Assembly: GCF_000820705.1 (NCBI RefSeq)
Contig: NZ_CCXI01000049.1
Location: forward strand, 1-50,815
DNA: 50,815 nt
Source of the DNA: Clostridium polynesiense
GTDB lineage: Bacteria; Bacillota; Clostridia; Clostridiales; Clostridiaceae
Direction of reading: 5' to 3'
Shown: piece after piece, positions 27,031 through 36,130 of the stretch
Numbering within the stretch: position 1 is the stretch's first letter
Layout of the letters: every line of letters begins with the position of its first letter
Made by a program: the position numbers and the translations under genes
Notes under the pieces: model-generated
What the model saw: the letters and a program-made list of their open reading frames with translations, nothing else
What the model was told of the DNA's origin: nothing
The model's database searches: none

Positions 27031-27972
27031 ATGCAGGGTAAGTGGATTGAAATTAAAGTTATTACAAGCAGTGAAGCTTTAGAGCCTGTAGCAGGTATTT
27101 TTTACGGTATGGATTGTAAGGGAGTTGCTATTGAAGACCCTCAGGATATATTAGATAGAGAGCAGGGACCTTTAACCTGGGATTTTGCAGATATAAATAT
27201 ATTAGAATATGGAGCAGAGGCAGCAGTTATTAAAGCTTATTTCAGTGAAGATGAAAAAATAGAGGATATAGTAAGCAATATTAAAAGTAAATTAGAGGAT
27301 ATAAAAACTGAAGGAATAGATATCGGTGAAGGCAGAGTGCTTTATGCTTTGGTAAAGGAAGAAGATTGGGCAAATAACTGGAAAAAGTATTATAAGCCCA
27401 CAAATATCGGAAAAAGCATTGTTATTAAGCCAATATGGGAAGAGTATAGTGCTTCTGAGTCAGAAAAGGTGGTAGAGCTGGATCCTGGTATGGCCTTCGG
27501 TACAGGTACCCATGAAACTACTAAGATGTGTATAGAAGCTTTAGAAAATACCGTGAAAGAAAATTCAGTAATCTACGATATAGGAACCGGCTCAGGAATT
27601 CTTGCCATTGTAGCTGCAGAGCTGGGGGCGAAGGAGGTTTTAGGGGTAGATTTGGATCCTGTAGCGGTAGATTCAGCCATAGAAAATGTCAAATATAATA
27701 ATTTGGATAATATTAGAATAATTCAGGGAAATCTGGTGGATGTGGTAGAAGGCCAGGCTGATATTGTAGTTGCAAATATAATAGCAGAAATAATCTGCGT
27801 ATTAGTAGATGATGTAAAGAAGGTATTAAAGCCCGGAGGAACCTTTATATCTTCCGGTATAATTCATGAAAGAAGAGAAATGGTTACCAATAAACTGATA
27901 AATAGCGGTTTTGAAGTGGTTAAAACAGACAAGGACGGAGAGTGGAACTGCATAACCGCCATACTAAAATAA
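27031..27972 (+). CDS. prmA: ribosomal protein L11 methyltransferase
   Basis: A 313-residue SAM-dependent enzyme that methylates lysines of ribosomal protein L11. The N-terminus MQGKWIEIKVITSSEALEP is typical. DPGMAFGTGTHETTKMC (near residue 153), motif I IYDIGTGSGILAI and VVANIIAEII are family marks. ATG 27031 is 10 bases from AGAGAGG. The in-frame ATG at 27022 is too close to it. prmA normally follows dnaJ directly in Clostridia; here about 1.6 kb lies between them. rsmE follows after 16 bases. Confidence 0.95.
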   Translation: MQGKWIEIKVITSSEALEPVAGIFYGMDCKGVAIEDPQDILDREQGPLTWDFADINILEYGAEAAVIKAYFSEDEKIEDIVSNIKSKLEDIKTEGIDIGEGRVLYALVKEEDWANNWKKYYKPTNIGKSIVIKPIWEEYSASESEKVVELDPGMAFGTGTHETTKMCIEALENTVKENSVIYDIGTGSGILAIVAAELGAKEVLGVDLDPVAVDSAIENVKYNNLDNIRIIQGNLVDVVEGQADIVVANIIAEIICVLVDDVKKVLKPGGTFISSGIIHERREMVTNKLINSGFEVVKTDKDGEWNCITAILK

Positions 27973-27988
27973 CTGTAAGGAGATACCT

Positions 27989-28738
27989 ATGCATAAATTT
28001 TTTACACCTCAAAGTTTATTTCAGGGAGATTATGCTTATATAGAAGGAGAGGATGTTAAGCACATCTATAAGGTTCTTCGGCTGGAAGAGGGTCAAGAAA
28101 TAATTGTTAATAATCAGTCGGGAGAAGAGTTTTTAGGAAAGCTTCATAATATAAGCAAAAAAGCAGTCAGTGTTCATATTATTAAGAAATTAGAAGTGAA
28201 TAATGAAAGTAATGTGGATATCGCTTTATATCAGGGACTCCCTAAAGCCAGTAAAATGGATCTCATCGTGCAGAAGGCTTCAGAATTGGGAGTTAATGAA
28301 ATAGTACCAATAATTACTTCTAGAGTAGATATAGTTCTAAAGGGAGAATTTAAGAAGCTGGAAAGACTTCAAAGGATAGCCTTAGAGGCGTGCAAGCAGT
28401 GTAAAAGGAGCATTATTCCTGAAATTAAAGAACCGTTAAATTTTCACAGCGCCATAGAAGAGTTAAAGGAAAAGGATTTGATTGTGGTTCCTTATGAAAA
28501 TGCTGAAAATTACGGTATAAAAACAATGGTTAAAAAAATTAAGGATAAAGAAGTAATTAAAGTTGCAATAGTAATTGGCCCTGAAGGAGGATTTGAGGAG
28601 GAGGAGATAAGTGCTTTAAAGGAAATTGGCGGGGAAGTAGTGACTCTTGGACCTCGTATCCTCAGAACCGAAACAGCGGGATTTACTGCTGCTGCATTAA
28701 TTCAATATGAACTTGGTGATTTAGGAGGAAATATCTAA
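27989..28738 (+). CDS. rsmE: 16S rRNA m3U1498 methyltransferase RsmE
   Basis: A 249-residue SPOUT-class methyltransferase that modifies U1498 of 16S rRNA. The N-terminal PUA-like part reads HKFFTPQSLFQGDYAYIEGEDVKHI as an opening block (first 27 residues). The C-terminal trefoil-knot motifs are VIGPEGGFEEEEI and LGPRILRTETAGF. The ATG follows AAGGAGA. Its stop overlaps the mtaB ATG (TAATG), so translation is coupled. The prmA-rsmE-mtaB order is widely conserved. Confidence 0.95.
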   Translation: MHKFFTPQSLFQGDYAYIEGEDVKHIYKVLRLEEGQEIIVNNQSGEEFLGKLHNISKKAVSVHIIKKLEVNNESNVDIALYQGLPKASKMDLIVQKASELGVNEIVPIITSRVDIVLKGEFKKLERLQRIALEACKQCKRSIIPEIKEPLNFHSAIEELKEKDLIVVPYENAENYGIKTMVKKIKDKEVIKVAIVIGPEGGFEEEEISALKEIGGEVVTLGPRILRTETAGFTAAALIQYELGDLGGNI

Positions 28739-30045
28739 TGAAGGTTGCTTTTGCTACATTGGGCTGTAGAGTCAATGTATATGAATCAGAAGCTATGGCG
28801 GAGAAATTTATCAGAGAAGGCTATGAAGTGGTGGATTTTTCTAATGTAGCTGATGTTTATGTTATAAATACTTGTACTGTTACTAATATGGGAGATAAAA
28901 AATCAAGGCAGATAATAGGAAGAGCAAGAAGGCTAAATGAGGACGCTGTTATAGCGGTAGTAGGATGCTACTCACAGATAGCTCCAAAGGAAGTAGGAGC
29001 TATAGAAGGAGTAGATGTGGTTTTAGGAACAAGGAATAAAGGAGAAATAGTTTACTGGGTTAACAGAGCCAGAGAAGAATCAAGTCAGATAATAAAGGTA
29101 GGAGAAGTGCTTAAGAATAAAGTCTTCGAAGATCTTAACATTGAAGAATATCAAGATAAAACAAGAGCTTTTTTAAAGATTCAGGATGGCTGCAATAGGT
29201 TCTGTTCCTACTGTCTCATACCTTATGCGAGAGGGGGAGTATGTTCTAAGCCTAAAGAAAAGGTTCTGAAAGAAATAAAAAAACTCTCAGAGCATGGTTT
29301 TGAAGAAATTATTCTTTCAGGAATACATACAGCATCCTATGGAGTAGATTTAGAGGAGCAGGTAACTTTAGTAGATATATTGGAGGAGATAGAGGCTGTT
29401 CCGGGTGTTAAGAGAGTCAGAATAGGTTCTATAGATCCTACATTTTTTACAGAAAGCGTAGTGGAAAGGATAGTTAAGCTTAAAAAATTATGCCCTCATT
29501 TCCATCTTTCCCTTCAGAGCGGTTGCACAGAAACTCTTAAAAGGATGAACAGAAAGTATACTGCAGAGGAATATAAAGCTATAGTTGAAATATTAAGAAA
29601 TAACATAGAGGACGTAAGTATAACTACTGATGTAATAGTTGGTTTTCCTGGAGAAACTGAAGAAGAATTCCAAACTACCTATAATTTCTTAAAAGAAATC
29701 AGATTAAGCAAAACTCACATTTTTAAATATAGTCCAAGAAAAGGCACAAAAGCTTCTAATATGGATGATCAGGTGGATGGGAACATTAAGGATATAAGAA
29801 GTGATCTCCTTATAGAACTTAATAAAAAGAATGAAAAGGAGTTTATAGAGAACTTTATAGGAAGAGAAATGCAGGTGCTTATAGAGCAGAAGGTAAAAGA
29901 CAGTAGTAATTTATATGAAGGTTATACTGCAAATTATATTAAAATGGTGGTAGAATATAATAATGAGGAAATAATCGGCAAAATAGTGCCGGTAATTATG
30001 GATAAATGCTGCGGAGAATATGCTGCTGGACATATACTCCATTAA
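28738..30045 (+). CDS. mtaB: tRNA t6A37 methylthiotransferase MtaB
   Basis: A 435-residue methylthiotransferase that converts t6A37 to ms2t6A in tRNAs reading ANN codons. The N-terminal UPF0004 cluster Cys are in TLGCRVN, NTCTVT and VGCYSQ. The radical SAM ligands are in CNRFCSYCLIPYARG (near residue 152), and a C-terminal TRAM domain follows. The TLGCRVN form favours MtaB over MiaB. The ATG overlaps the rsmE stop. hinT follows after 12 bases, the usual neighbour. Confidence 0.94.
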   Translation: MKVAFATLGCRVNVYESEAMAEKFIREGYEVVDFSNVADVYVINTCTVTNMGDKKSRQIIGRARRLNEDAVIAVVGCYSQIAPKEVGAIEGVDVVLGTRNKGEIVYWVNRAREESSQIIKVGEVLKNKVFEDLNIEEYQDKTRAFLKIQDGCNRFCSYCLIPYARGGVCSKPKEKVLKEIKKLSEHGFEEIILSGIHTASYGVDLEEQVTLVDILEEIEAVPGVKRVRIGSIDPTFFTESVVERIVKLKKLCPHFHLSLQSGCTETLKRMNRKYTAEEYKAIVEILRNNIEDVSITTDVIVGFPGETEEEFQTTYNFLKEIRLSKTHIFKYSPRKGTKASNMDDQVDGNIKDIRSDLLIELNKKNEKEFIENFIGREMQVLIEQKVKDSSNLYEGYTANYIKMVVEYNNEEIIGKIVPVIMDKCCGEYAAGHILH

Positions 30046-30057
30046 GGAGGTGATAAT

Positions 30058-30402
30058 ATGAATGACTGTATCTTTTGTAAAATAGTAGAGGGAGATATCC
30101 CCAGTAAAAAAATTTATGAAGATGACAAAGTCTTAGCTTTTCAGGATATCAAGCCTGAGGCTCCGGTCCATGTGCTCATAATACCTAAAGCTCATATTGA
30201 GAGTGTAAATAATATTAATGAAGAAAATTCAGAGATAATAGGGCATATCTTTTTAGTTATAAATAAGCTTGCAAAGACGCTTGAAATTGAAAAAGATGGA
30301 TACAGAGTTGTAAATAACTGCGGAGTTAACGGTGGTCAAACCGTTCCACATCTTCATTTTCATTTATTTGGAGGGAAAAGCTTTAATTGGCCTCCTCTAT
30401 AA
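30058..30402 (+). CDS. HIT family nucleotide-binding hydrolase (HinT-like)
   Basis: A 114-residue histidine-triad protein. It begins with the zinc-type CIFCKIVEGDIPSKKIYEDD block, contains VHVLIIPKAHIESVN, and ends with the catalytic PHLHFHLFGG triad. HinT proteins hydrolyse purine nucleoside phosphoramidates and aminoacyl-adenylates. AGGAGGTGAT lies just before the ATG, an ideal Shine-Dalgarno. It is last in the prmA-rsmE-mtaB group; an rpsU promoter lies about 20 bases beyond the stop. Confidence 0.94.
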   Translation: MNDCIFCKIVEGDIPSKKIYEDDKVLAFQDIKPEAPVHVLIIPKAHIESVNNINEENSEIIGHIFLVINKLAKTLEIEKDGYRVVNNCGVNGGQTVPHLHFHLFGGKSFNWPPL

Positions 30403-30421
30403 AATTTAAACAATGAAATTC

Positions 30422-30451
30422 TTGACAGAATTTTAAGGTCTATTGTATAAT
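30422..30451 (+). promoter_or_regulatory. sigma-A promoter of rpsU
   Basis: TTGACA (30422-30427), 18 bases, TATAAT (30446-30451): both boxes match the consensus perfectly. The transcript should begin near 30458, with a leader of about 65 bases before rpsU. Confidence 0.85.
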
Positions 30452-30524
30452 AAAGCGTGTGCTATTTAACCCGAAGGCTGTTATATTGTTATATAATATG
30501 AGCTAGCGGAGGGAGGGATAATAG

Positions 30525-30701
30525 ATGTCAGAAATAAAAGTTGGAGAAAACGAAACACTTGAAAGTGCGTTAAGAAGATTTAAAAGAAAATGCGCTAGAG
30601 CTGGTGTTCTTTCCGAAGTAAGGAAGAGAGAACATTATGAAAAGCCAAGCGTGAAGAGAAAGAAGAAATCAGAAGCTGCTAGAAAGAGAAAGTTTAAATA
30701 G
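30525..30701 (+). CDS. rpsU: 30S ribosomal protein S21
   Basis: A 58-residue, very basic protein, [19 protein letters not shown] then [20 protein letters not shown], ending RKRKFK. This is unmistakably S21, which sits near the 3' end of 16S rRNA and helps initiation. GGAGGGAGGG lies 9 bases before the ATG. It has its own strong promoter and is followed 26 bases later by yqeY, the conserved rpsU-yqeY pair of Firmicutes. Confidence 0.98.
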   Translation: MSEIKVGENETLESALRRFKRKCARAGVLSEVRKREHYEKPSVKRKKKSEAARKRKFK

Positions 30702-30727
30702 AACTTTTTTTGAAAGAAGGTACTATA

Positions 30728-31177
30728 ATGTCCATTAAAGAAAGACTTCAAGAAGACTGGAAACAGGCTATGAAGGCCAGAGATAAGTTTAAGGCTGAGA
30801 CACTTAGTACTGCCAGGTCTGCCATATTGTTTGTTGAAAAAACAGATGGAGTTAAACTTGATGATGAACAGGTTATAGAAATATTAGCAAGAGAAGTCAA
30901 GCAACGCAGAGAAGGAATACTGGAATTCGAAAAAGGAAACAGGCAAGATCTTGTAGATAAATACAATGAAGAAATTGAGATTTTGTTAAGTTACCTTCCT
31001 CAGCAGTTAAGTGAACAAGAAATCATTGATATAATTCAACAGTCAGTTGTTGAAGTGGGTGCAAATAGCATTAAAGACATGGGAAAAGTTATGTCTGTTG
31101 TTCGTCCTAAAACCTTAGGTAGAGCAGATGGCAAACTGGTAAGTACATTAGTAAAAGAACATTTAAGTAATAAATAA
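30728..31177 (+). CDS. yqeY: GatB/YqeY domain protein
   Basis: A 149-residue helical protein of the YqeY family, related to the tRNA-binding tail of GatB. Family segments: MSIKERLQEDWKQAMKARDK, then LLSYLPQQLSEQEI and MGKVMSVVRPKTLGRADG. Its precise role is not established. I chose ATG 30728, after AAGAAGGT. An in-frame upstream TTG at 30710 would include the Shine-Dalgarno. Cotranscribed with rpsU and closed by a terminator. Confidence 0.93.
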   Translation: MSIKERLQEDWKQAMKARDKFKAETLSTARSAILFVEKTDGVKLDDEQVIEILAREVKQRREGILEFEKGNRQDLVDKYNEEIEILLSYLPQQLSEQEIIDIIQQSVVEVGANSIKDMGKVMSVVRPKTLGRADGKLVSTLVKEHLSNK

Positions 31178-31183
31178 TTAACG

Positions 31184-31210
31184 GAACTCACATTTTATGT
31201 GAGTTCTTTT
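31184..31210 (+). terminator. intrinsic terminator of rpsU-yqeY
   Basis: GAACTCACAT (31184-31193) pairs perfectly with ATGTGAGTTC (31197-31206) around TTT, followed by a T run. Confidence 0.9.
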
Positions 31211-31317
31211 TATATTGTAAAATAAATAATATATCTATCAATTTAAAGAGACCTATGTAGGAATTAATTCATAATCACTCTCATAATTTTATATAAGAGA
31301 AATTATATGAGGAAAAA

Positions 31318-31602
31318 ATGATGGAAGATATATTAGATAAAGCTAAAGAATTATTATCTGATAAGCTTGATCTCCCTAGAGACATTATGTTAGATGTTCC
31401 AAAGATAACTATTTTAGGTGATAGAGAAATAAATATAGAAAACCACAAAGGTATTGTAGCTTTCGATGATTCTCTTATTAAAGTAAATTCCAAAGCAGGA
31501 ATAATATGCATTCAGGGGACAAGTTTTGAAATTGTTTTTATAGGGGGGAACACCCTGGTTTTAAACGGTAAATTTTCTAATATATATTATGAGGGGAAAT
31601 AA
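31318..31602 (+). CDS. yqfC: sporulation protein YqfC
   Basis: A 94-residue protein of the YabP/YqfC family, made under sigma-E in spore formers and needed for efficient sporulation. DLPRDIMLDVPKITILGDRE and VFIGGNTLVLNGKF are family-like. GAGGAAAA precedes the ATG. yqfD begins 2 bases after the stop, and the yqfC-yqfD pair is a spore-former signature. I see no clear sigma-E promoter, only AT-rich DNA upstream. Confidence 0.92.
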   Translation: MMEDILDKAKELLSDKLDLPRDIMLDVPKITILGDREINIENHKGIVAFDDSLIKVNSKAGIICIQGTSFEIVFIGGNTLVLNGKFSNIYYEGK

Positions 31603-31604
31603 AC

Positions 31605-32744
31605 ATGGGTAAAAATAAACTAAATAAAGGCACTCTTATTATAGAAGTACAGACTTTGGTTCCTGAGAAATTTATAAATTTGCTGTGGAACAAGAATATT
31701 CCTATAAAAAATATAATTAGAAGTGATTTAACTACCTTCATTATGGAAATTAATTTAGAAGATTACGCAGCTTTAGAAGAACTTGCTAAGAGACTTGGTG
31801 CAAGGACTAGAGTGATGAGCAGAAAAGGCCTGGCTTTTTTCTTAATGCGATTAAAAAGAAAGGGTATGTTAATTGGGGGGGTTCTGATATTTTTTCGTAT
31901 TTTATACTACCTTTCTCACTATTTGTGGGCCGTAGAAATAAATACAGAGAAATATATATCACCATATGAAATAAGACGAGATTTGCAGGAGTTTGGAATT
32001 AAGCCTGGAATTAAGAAATCCAAAATAGATACTTTTGCAGTGGAAGATAAAATTCAATCAGTTAATGATAATATAATGTGGGTAAGGGCACGGATAGAGG
32101 GATCGAGATTAAGGATAAGGATTGCTGAAAAAACACCACCACCTCAGATTTTTATAAAGGAAGGTGTAAATGATATAGTTTCTAAAGCGGATGCTGAAAT
32201 TATAAGAATATATAGCATAAAGGGCACTCCTGCAGTTAAAGCAGGAGATTTAGTTAAAAAAGGACAAGTATTGATTAAAGGAACTGAAGGTAAGGAAGGC
32301 CAGGAATATGATGTTGCTGCCAAGGGTGATGTAATAGCAAAGACATTTTATGAGAGTTTCAGGGAAATTAAAACTACAGGGGTAGAAAATATATATACCG
32401 GAGATAAGGATAGCAGTATATTTATTAATATAGCAGGAATTAAAATTTATCTAAAAAAAGCTACTAAAAGCTTTGAAAGCTATGATAAAATGGAAAGTAG
32501 TAAAATGTTTTATAATATAATAGATTTTTATGAGAAGGAAGAAAAGGAAATAAATATTGATATAAAAGAAGCGGTAAACGAGGCGTCTAAAGACCTTGAA
32601 AATGAAAGAATACAGCAGATGGATAAAAGTTCAAAAGTCATAGAAAAGAAGGTTTTTGTAGATAATATTCAAGATGGGATACGAGTTAGAATGCTATTTG
32701 TTGTAGAGGAAAATATTGCAGAGGTTCCTATATTAAAGGAATAA
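31605..32744 (+). CDS. yqfD: sporulation protein YqfD
   Basis: A 379-residue protein with one membrane helix near residue 90 (GMLIGGVLIFFRILYYLS) and a large extracytoplasmic domain related to the SpoIV/YqfD fold. Conserved parts include the N-terminal VPEKFINLLWNKNIPI segment and RARIEGSRLRIRIAEKTPPP (near residue 165). B. subtilis YqfD is a sigma-E gene product required for spore development. The ATG is tightly coupled to yqfC. In many Clostridia phoH follows; here pgpH follows after 22 bases and phoH is missing. Confidence 0.92.
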   Translation: MGKNKLNKGTLIIEVQTLVPEKFINLLWNKNIPIKNIIRSDLTTFIMEINLEDYAALEELAKRLGARTRVMSRKGLAFFLMRLKRKGMLIGGVLIFFRILYYLSHYLWAVEINTEKYISPYEIRRDLQEFGIKPGIKKSKIDTFAVEDKIQSVNDNIMWVRARIEGSRLRIRIAEKTPPPQIFIKEGVNDIVSKADAEIIRIYSIKGTPAVKAGDLVKKGQVLIKGTEGKEGQEYDVAAKGDVIAKTFYESFREIKTTGVENIYTGDKDSSIFINIAGIKIYLKKATKSFESYDKMESSKMFYNIIDFYEKEEKEINIDIKEAVNEASKDLENERIQQMDKSSKVIEKKVFVDNIQDGIRVRMLFVVEENIAEVPILKE

Positions 32745-32766
32745 AAGATTAAGAAGGTGGCATAAG

Positions 32767-34815
32767 ATGAAAATCTTTAATATGTTTAAAATAACTAAAT
32801 ATAAAAAACCCCAAAGAATTTTTATAGTTTTAACTGCCTTTTTTGTTACTTATGCTATTCTTATGACTTCATTAATAACTAAAAAATACAGTTATAATGA
32901 AGGAGACATAGCAAAAAGTGATATAAAGGCCACCAGAGACGTGGTAGATAAGTACTTAACTGAAGCAGCTACGAAAAAGAAAGTTTCGGAAGTTCCCAAT
33001 CAGTATAGTGAAAGAACTGAAGTTGGAAAAGATTCCGTAGAAAATGTAACTGCCTTATTTAAAAAAATCGAAGTGGTGAAAGATTCTCCAGGAGATGATA
33101 TTCAAAAGATCTCCGCTGTCAGGGATGGTAGGGAAATTAATCTTACAGATGAAGAAATACAGGTGCTTCTAAGCTTAAGCAGGGAGAATTTGAAAAAGTT
33201 TCAAGATGAAATTATAAATGTTTTAAACGATGTTTATAAAGGTAAGATTGAAGAAGGAAAACCAGAGGATATTAAAGATGCACAGGTTCTTGTAGATGCA
33301 AGATTTAACACTTCTAATTTTAATAAATCTTTAAGAGAGATAGGAAAGACAATTGCTTATTCTCATTTAAAGCCAAACTTGTTTCTTGACAAAGAAAAGA
33401 CAGAAGAAATGAGAAAACAGGCAGCAAATGATATTACTCCGGTTATGGTAAAGAAAAATCAAATTATCATTAAAGAAGGAGAACCTATTAATGCAAGGCA
33501 GATAATGCTTTTAAATGATCTTGGACTTTTGAAAAGCTCAGGGCTTGATTGGTATGTTTACCTTACTTTAGGAATACTGGTTGGATTAGTGCTGTTTCTT
33601 CAATTTTATTATTTATACCTATATTATAAGGATATATTTAATGATAACAGCAAGCTTATTTTAATATGTATAGTAAACATAACTTCATTAGTTTTAGCTA
33701 GAGCTTTTTCGATAATATCGCCTTTCCTCATTCCTTTAGCTTGTGCGCCAATGCTCTTCACGCTGCTGCTAAATTACAAGGTGTCAACAATCACCAGTAT
33801 ATTAAACTGTATACTGATCAGCGGTGTTGTTTCCTTTAATTTAGAAATTACTTTACTTGCACTATTAAGCACAATATTGGGAGCAACATTTTTAAGGAAA
33901 ATGCAGCAGAGAAACGATATTATGATTTCTACCTTGTATATGGGAATATTAAGCTGCGTTTTGGTTTTCAGTATAAATATGCTGACCTCCAATAATATTA
34001 TAGAAATTATGAAAAATACAGGATTAACATTCTTAGGGAGCATATTATCAGGAGTATTAACCATCGGATTTCTGCCTTTCTTTGAAACTACCTTTGATAT
34101 TGTTACTGTAGTTAAGCTTTTAGAGCTTTCAAATCCGAATCATCCTCTGCTTAAAAAGATATTAATGGAAGCACCGGGAACCTATCATCACTCTGTTATG
34201 GTAGCTAACCTGGCGGAGATGGCAGCGGAAGAAGTTGGAGGAAATCCTGTGCTTGCCAGAATTGCAGCTTACTATCACGATGTGGGTAAGACTAAGAGAC
34301 CTTTCTTTTTTAAAGAAAATCAAATGGGAAGAGAAAACCCTCATGATAAAATATCTCCTAATTTGAGCACTCTTATAATAATATCTCACGTTAAGGATGG
34401 TTTAGAACTGGCGAGGGAATATAATCTTCCTAAAGTGATTCAGGATGTAATAGAACAGCACCATGGAACTACTTTAGTGAAATATTTTTATATTACCATG
34501 AAAAATTCTTCTGAAAAGCCTGAAGAGATAAAGGAAGAGGACTTCAGATATCCGGGACCCATTCCCTCCAGCAAGGAAAGTGCAATTATCATGCTGGCGG
34601 ATAGTGTGGAGGCAGCGGTAAGATCCATAAATGATATGACTAAAGGGAAAATTGAGGAAATGGTAAACAATATTATAAAAGATAAGTTATCCTGTGGACA
34701 ATTGGATAATTGTGATTTAACATTAAAGGACCTAGAAAAAATCAGAAAATCCTTTTTAAAAACACTAAACGGAATTTATCATTCACGAATTGAGTACCCG
34801 GCATTAAAACAATGA
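32767..34815 (+). CDS. pgpH: 7TM-HD family c-di-AMP phosphodiesterase PgpH
   Basis: A 682-residue membrane HD phosphohydrolase. There is one N-terminal helix (about 18-37), a large extracellular domain to about 250, seven helices (about 258-450), and a cytoplasmic HD domain. HD motif parts are visible: GTYHHSVMVANLAEMA, YYHDVGKTKRP and QHHGTTLVKY. Relatives degrade the second messenger c-di-AMP to pApA. AAGAAGGTGG precedes the ATG. ybeY follows 18 bases later. The order yqfD-pgpH-ybeY-dgkA-cdd-era is conserved apart from the absent phoH. Confidence 0.93.
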   Translation: MKIFNMFKITKYKKPQRIFIVLTAFFVTYAILMTSLITKKYSYNEGDIAKSDIKATRDVVDKYLTEAATKKKVSEVPNQYSERTEVGKDSVENVTALFKKIEVVKDSPGDDIQKISAVRDGREINLTDEEIQVLLSLSRENLKKFQDEIINVLNDVYKGKIEEGKPEDIKDAQVLVDARFNTSNFNKSLREIGKTIAYSHLKPNLFLDKEKTEEMRKQAANDITPVMVKKNQIIIKEGEPINARQIMLLNDLGLLKSSGLDWYVYLTLGILVGLVLFLQFYYLYLYYKDIFNDNSKLILICIVNITSLVLARAFSIISPFLIPLACAPMLFTLLLNYKVSTITSILNCILISGVVSFNLEITLLALLSTILGATFLRKMQQRNDIMISTLYMGILSCVLVFSINMLTSNNIIEIMKNTGLTFLGSILSGVLTIGFLPFFETTFDIVTVVKLLELSNPNHPLLKKILMEAPGTYHHSVMVANLAEMAAEEVGGNPVLARIAAYYHDVGKTKRPFFFKENQMGRENPHDKISPNLSTLIIISHVKDGLELAREYNLPKVIQDVIEQHHGTTLVKYFYITMKNSSEKPEEIKEEDFRYPGPIPSSKESAIIMLADSVEAAVRSINDMTKGKIEEMVNNIIKDKLSCGQLDNCDLTLKDLEKIRKSFLKTLNGIYHSRIEYPALKQ

Positions 34816-34833
34816 TTCTTAAGGAGAAATTGT

Positions 34834-35334
34834 ATGATTTATATAGACGATAGACAAAATAAAATTTCAGTAGGAGAGGAATTTTACAGAACCATTGAAG
34901 AGGTGGCGGATTTTGCCCTTAGAGAAGAAGGAGTTAAAATCCCATATGAAATAAGTGTTTTATTTGTAGACAATAATGAAATAGCAGAGATTAATAATGA
35001 AACCAGAAACATCAATAAAGAAACAGACGTATTATCCTTTCCTATGTTGGATTATCCCAATGGAAAAGTTTTTAAAGATGTGTATTTAAATTACGATTTT
35101 AATCTTACCTATATGGATGGAAATGATTTGGTTTTAGGAGATGTGGTTTTATCTTTAGAAAAAGCAAAAGAGCAGAGTGAAGATTTTGGGCATTCTTTTC
35201 AAAGAGAGGTTTGTTATTTAATTGTTCATTCCATTCTGCACCTTTTGGGATATGATCACATGGAAGAATCAGATAAAATTAAAATGAGGACACAGGAAGA
35301 AGTTATTTTGGAGAAATTAAATATCAAAAGATAG
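34834..35334 (+). CDS. ybeY: endoribonuclease YbeY
   Basis: A 166-residue single-strand RNase with the zinc site [14 protein letters not shown] (near residue 130). The upstream [14 protein letters not shown] segment is typical of the family. YbeY takes part in 16S rRNA 3' maturation and ribosome quality control. AAGGAGAA lies 8 bases before the ATG. It is embedded between pgpH and dgkA, its normal place. Confidence 0.95.
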   Translation: MIYIDDRQNKISVGEEFYRTIEEVADFALREEGVKIPYEISVLFVDNNEIAEINNETRNINKETDVLSFPMLDYPNGKVFKDVYLNYDFNLTYMDGNDLVLGDVVLSLEKAKEQSEDFGHSFQREVCYLIVHSILHLLGYDHMEESDKIKMRTQEEVILEKLNIKR

Positions 35335-35360
35335 TAAAGTCATAACAAGGTGGGATACAG

Positions 35361-36059
35361 GTGAATGTAAGAAAGTTAGTTGATAGTTTTAACTTTGCCA
35401 TAGAAGGAATAATTTACTCTGTTAGAACTCAAAGAAATATGAGAATACACATGATTGCGACCCTTATGGTTCTCACAGCGTGTTTTGTATATGATTTAAG
35501 CAAAATTGAACTTTTAATAGTTACCATAACAATAACTATGGTTATTGCTGCTGAACTTATAAATACAGCTATAGAAAGTGCCATAGACGTCACTACGAAT
35601 TACTATCATCCCTTGGCAAAGGTAGCAAAAAATACAGCTGCAGGAGCTGTTTTAGTAACTGCTATAAATGCAGTGCTAGTAGGGTACATATTGTTCTGGG
35701 ATAAATTAAGTTCCCTTACCTTTACTGTTATGGTGAAAATAAAGCAGTCTGAGCCCTATATGATTTTTCTGGTACTGGTATTTGTATCTATAGCTACCAT
35801 AGTGGTAAAAGCCATTTACGGAGAAGGAACTCCACTTAAAGGCGGAATGCCCAGCGGTCACAGTGCCATAGCTTTCTCTATTGCAACCACTATAGCTTTA
35901 ATTACTGAAGAGTCTACGTCTATACTCCTGGCATATCTTTTAGCCTTCATAGTGGCACAAAGTAGAGTTGATTCTGAAGTACATTCCATTTTAGAGGTAG
36001 TTTTAGGAGCGCTTTTCGGTGCAGCTCTTACTCTTTTGATTTTTCTGCTATTCAATTGA
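35361..36059 (+). CDS. diacylglycerol/undecaprenol kinase fused to PAP2 phosphatase
   Basis: A 232-residue membrane fusion. The N-terminal half (about 1-115) is a DgkA-type kinase with AELINTAIESAIDVTTNYYHPLAK and AKNTAAGAVLVTA. The C-terminal half (about 130-232) is a PAP2 lipid phosphatase with KGGMPSGHSAIAFSIAT and SRVDSEVHSILEVVLGA. The pair of opposite activities suggests control of the undecaprenyl-phosphate pool for wall synthesis (inference). The start is GTG 35361, 7 bases from AAGGTGGG. Fusions like this are known in Clostridia. Confidence 0.92.
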   Translation: MNVRKLVDSFNFAIEGIIYSVRTQRNMRIHMIATLMVLTACFVYDLSKIELLIVTITITMVIAAELINTAIESAIDVTTNYYHPLAKVAKNTAAGAVLVTAINAVLVGYILFWDKLSSLTFTVMVKIKQSEPYMIFLVLVFVSIATIVVKAIYGEGTPLKGGMPSGHSAIAFSIATTIALITEESTSILLAYLLAFIVAQSRVDSEVHSILEVVLGALFGAALTLLIFLLFN

Positions 36060-36065
36060 TTAAAG

Positions 36066-36093
36066 TTGCATAAAATGGTAATAATGCTATAAT
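36066..36093 (+). promoter_or_regulatory. sigma-A promoter before cdd
   Basis: TTGCAT (36066-36071), 16 bases, TATAAT (36088-36093) preceded by TGC, an extended -10. It lies about 25 bases upstream of the cdd Shine-Dalgarno and would drive cdd-era-recO. Confidence 0.65.
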
Positions 36094-36130
36094 TTAATGA
36101 AGATGAATAATTGTTAATGGAGGATTTCTT

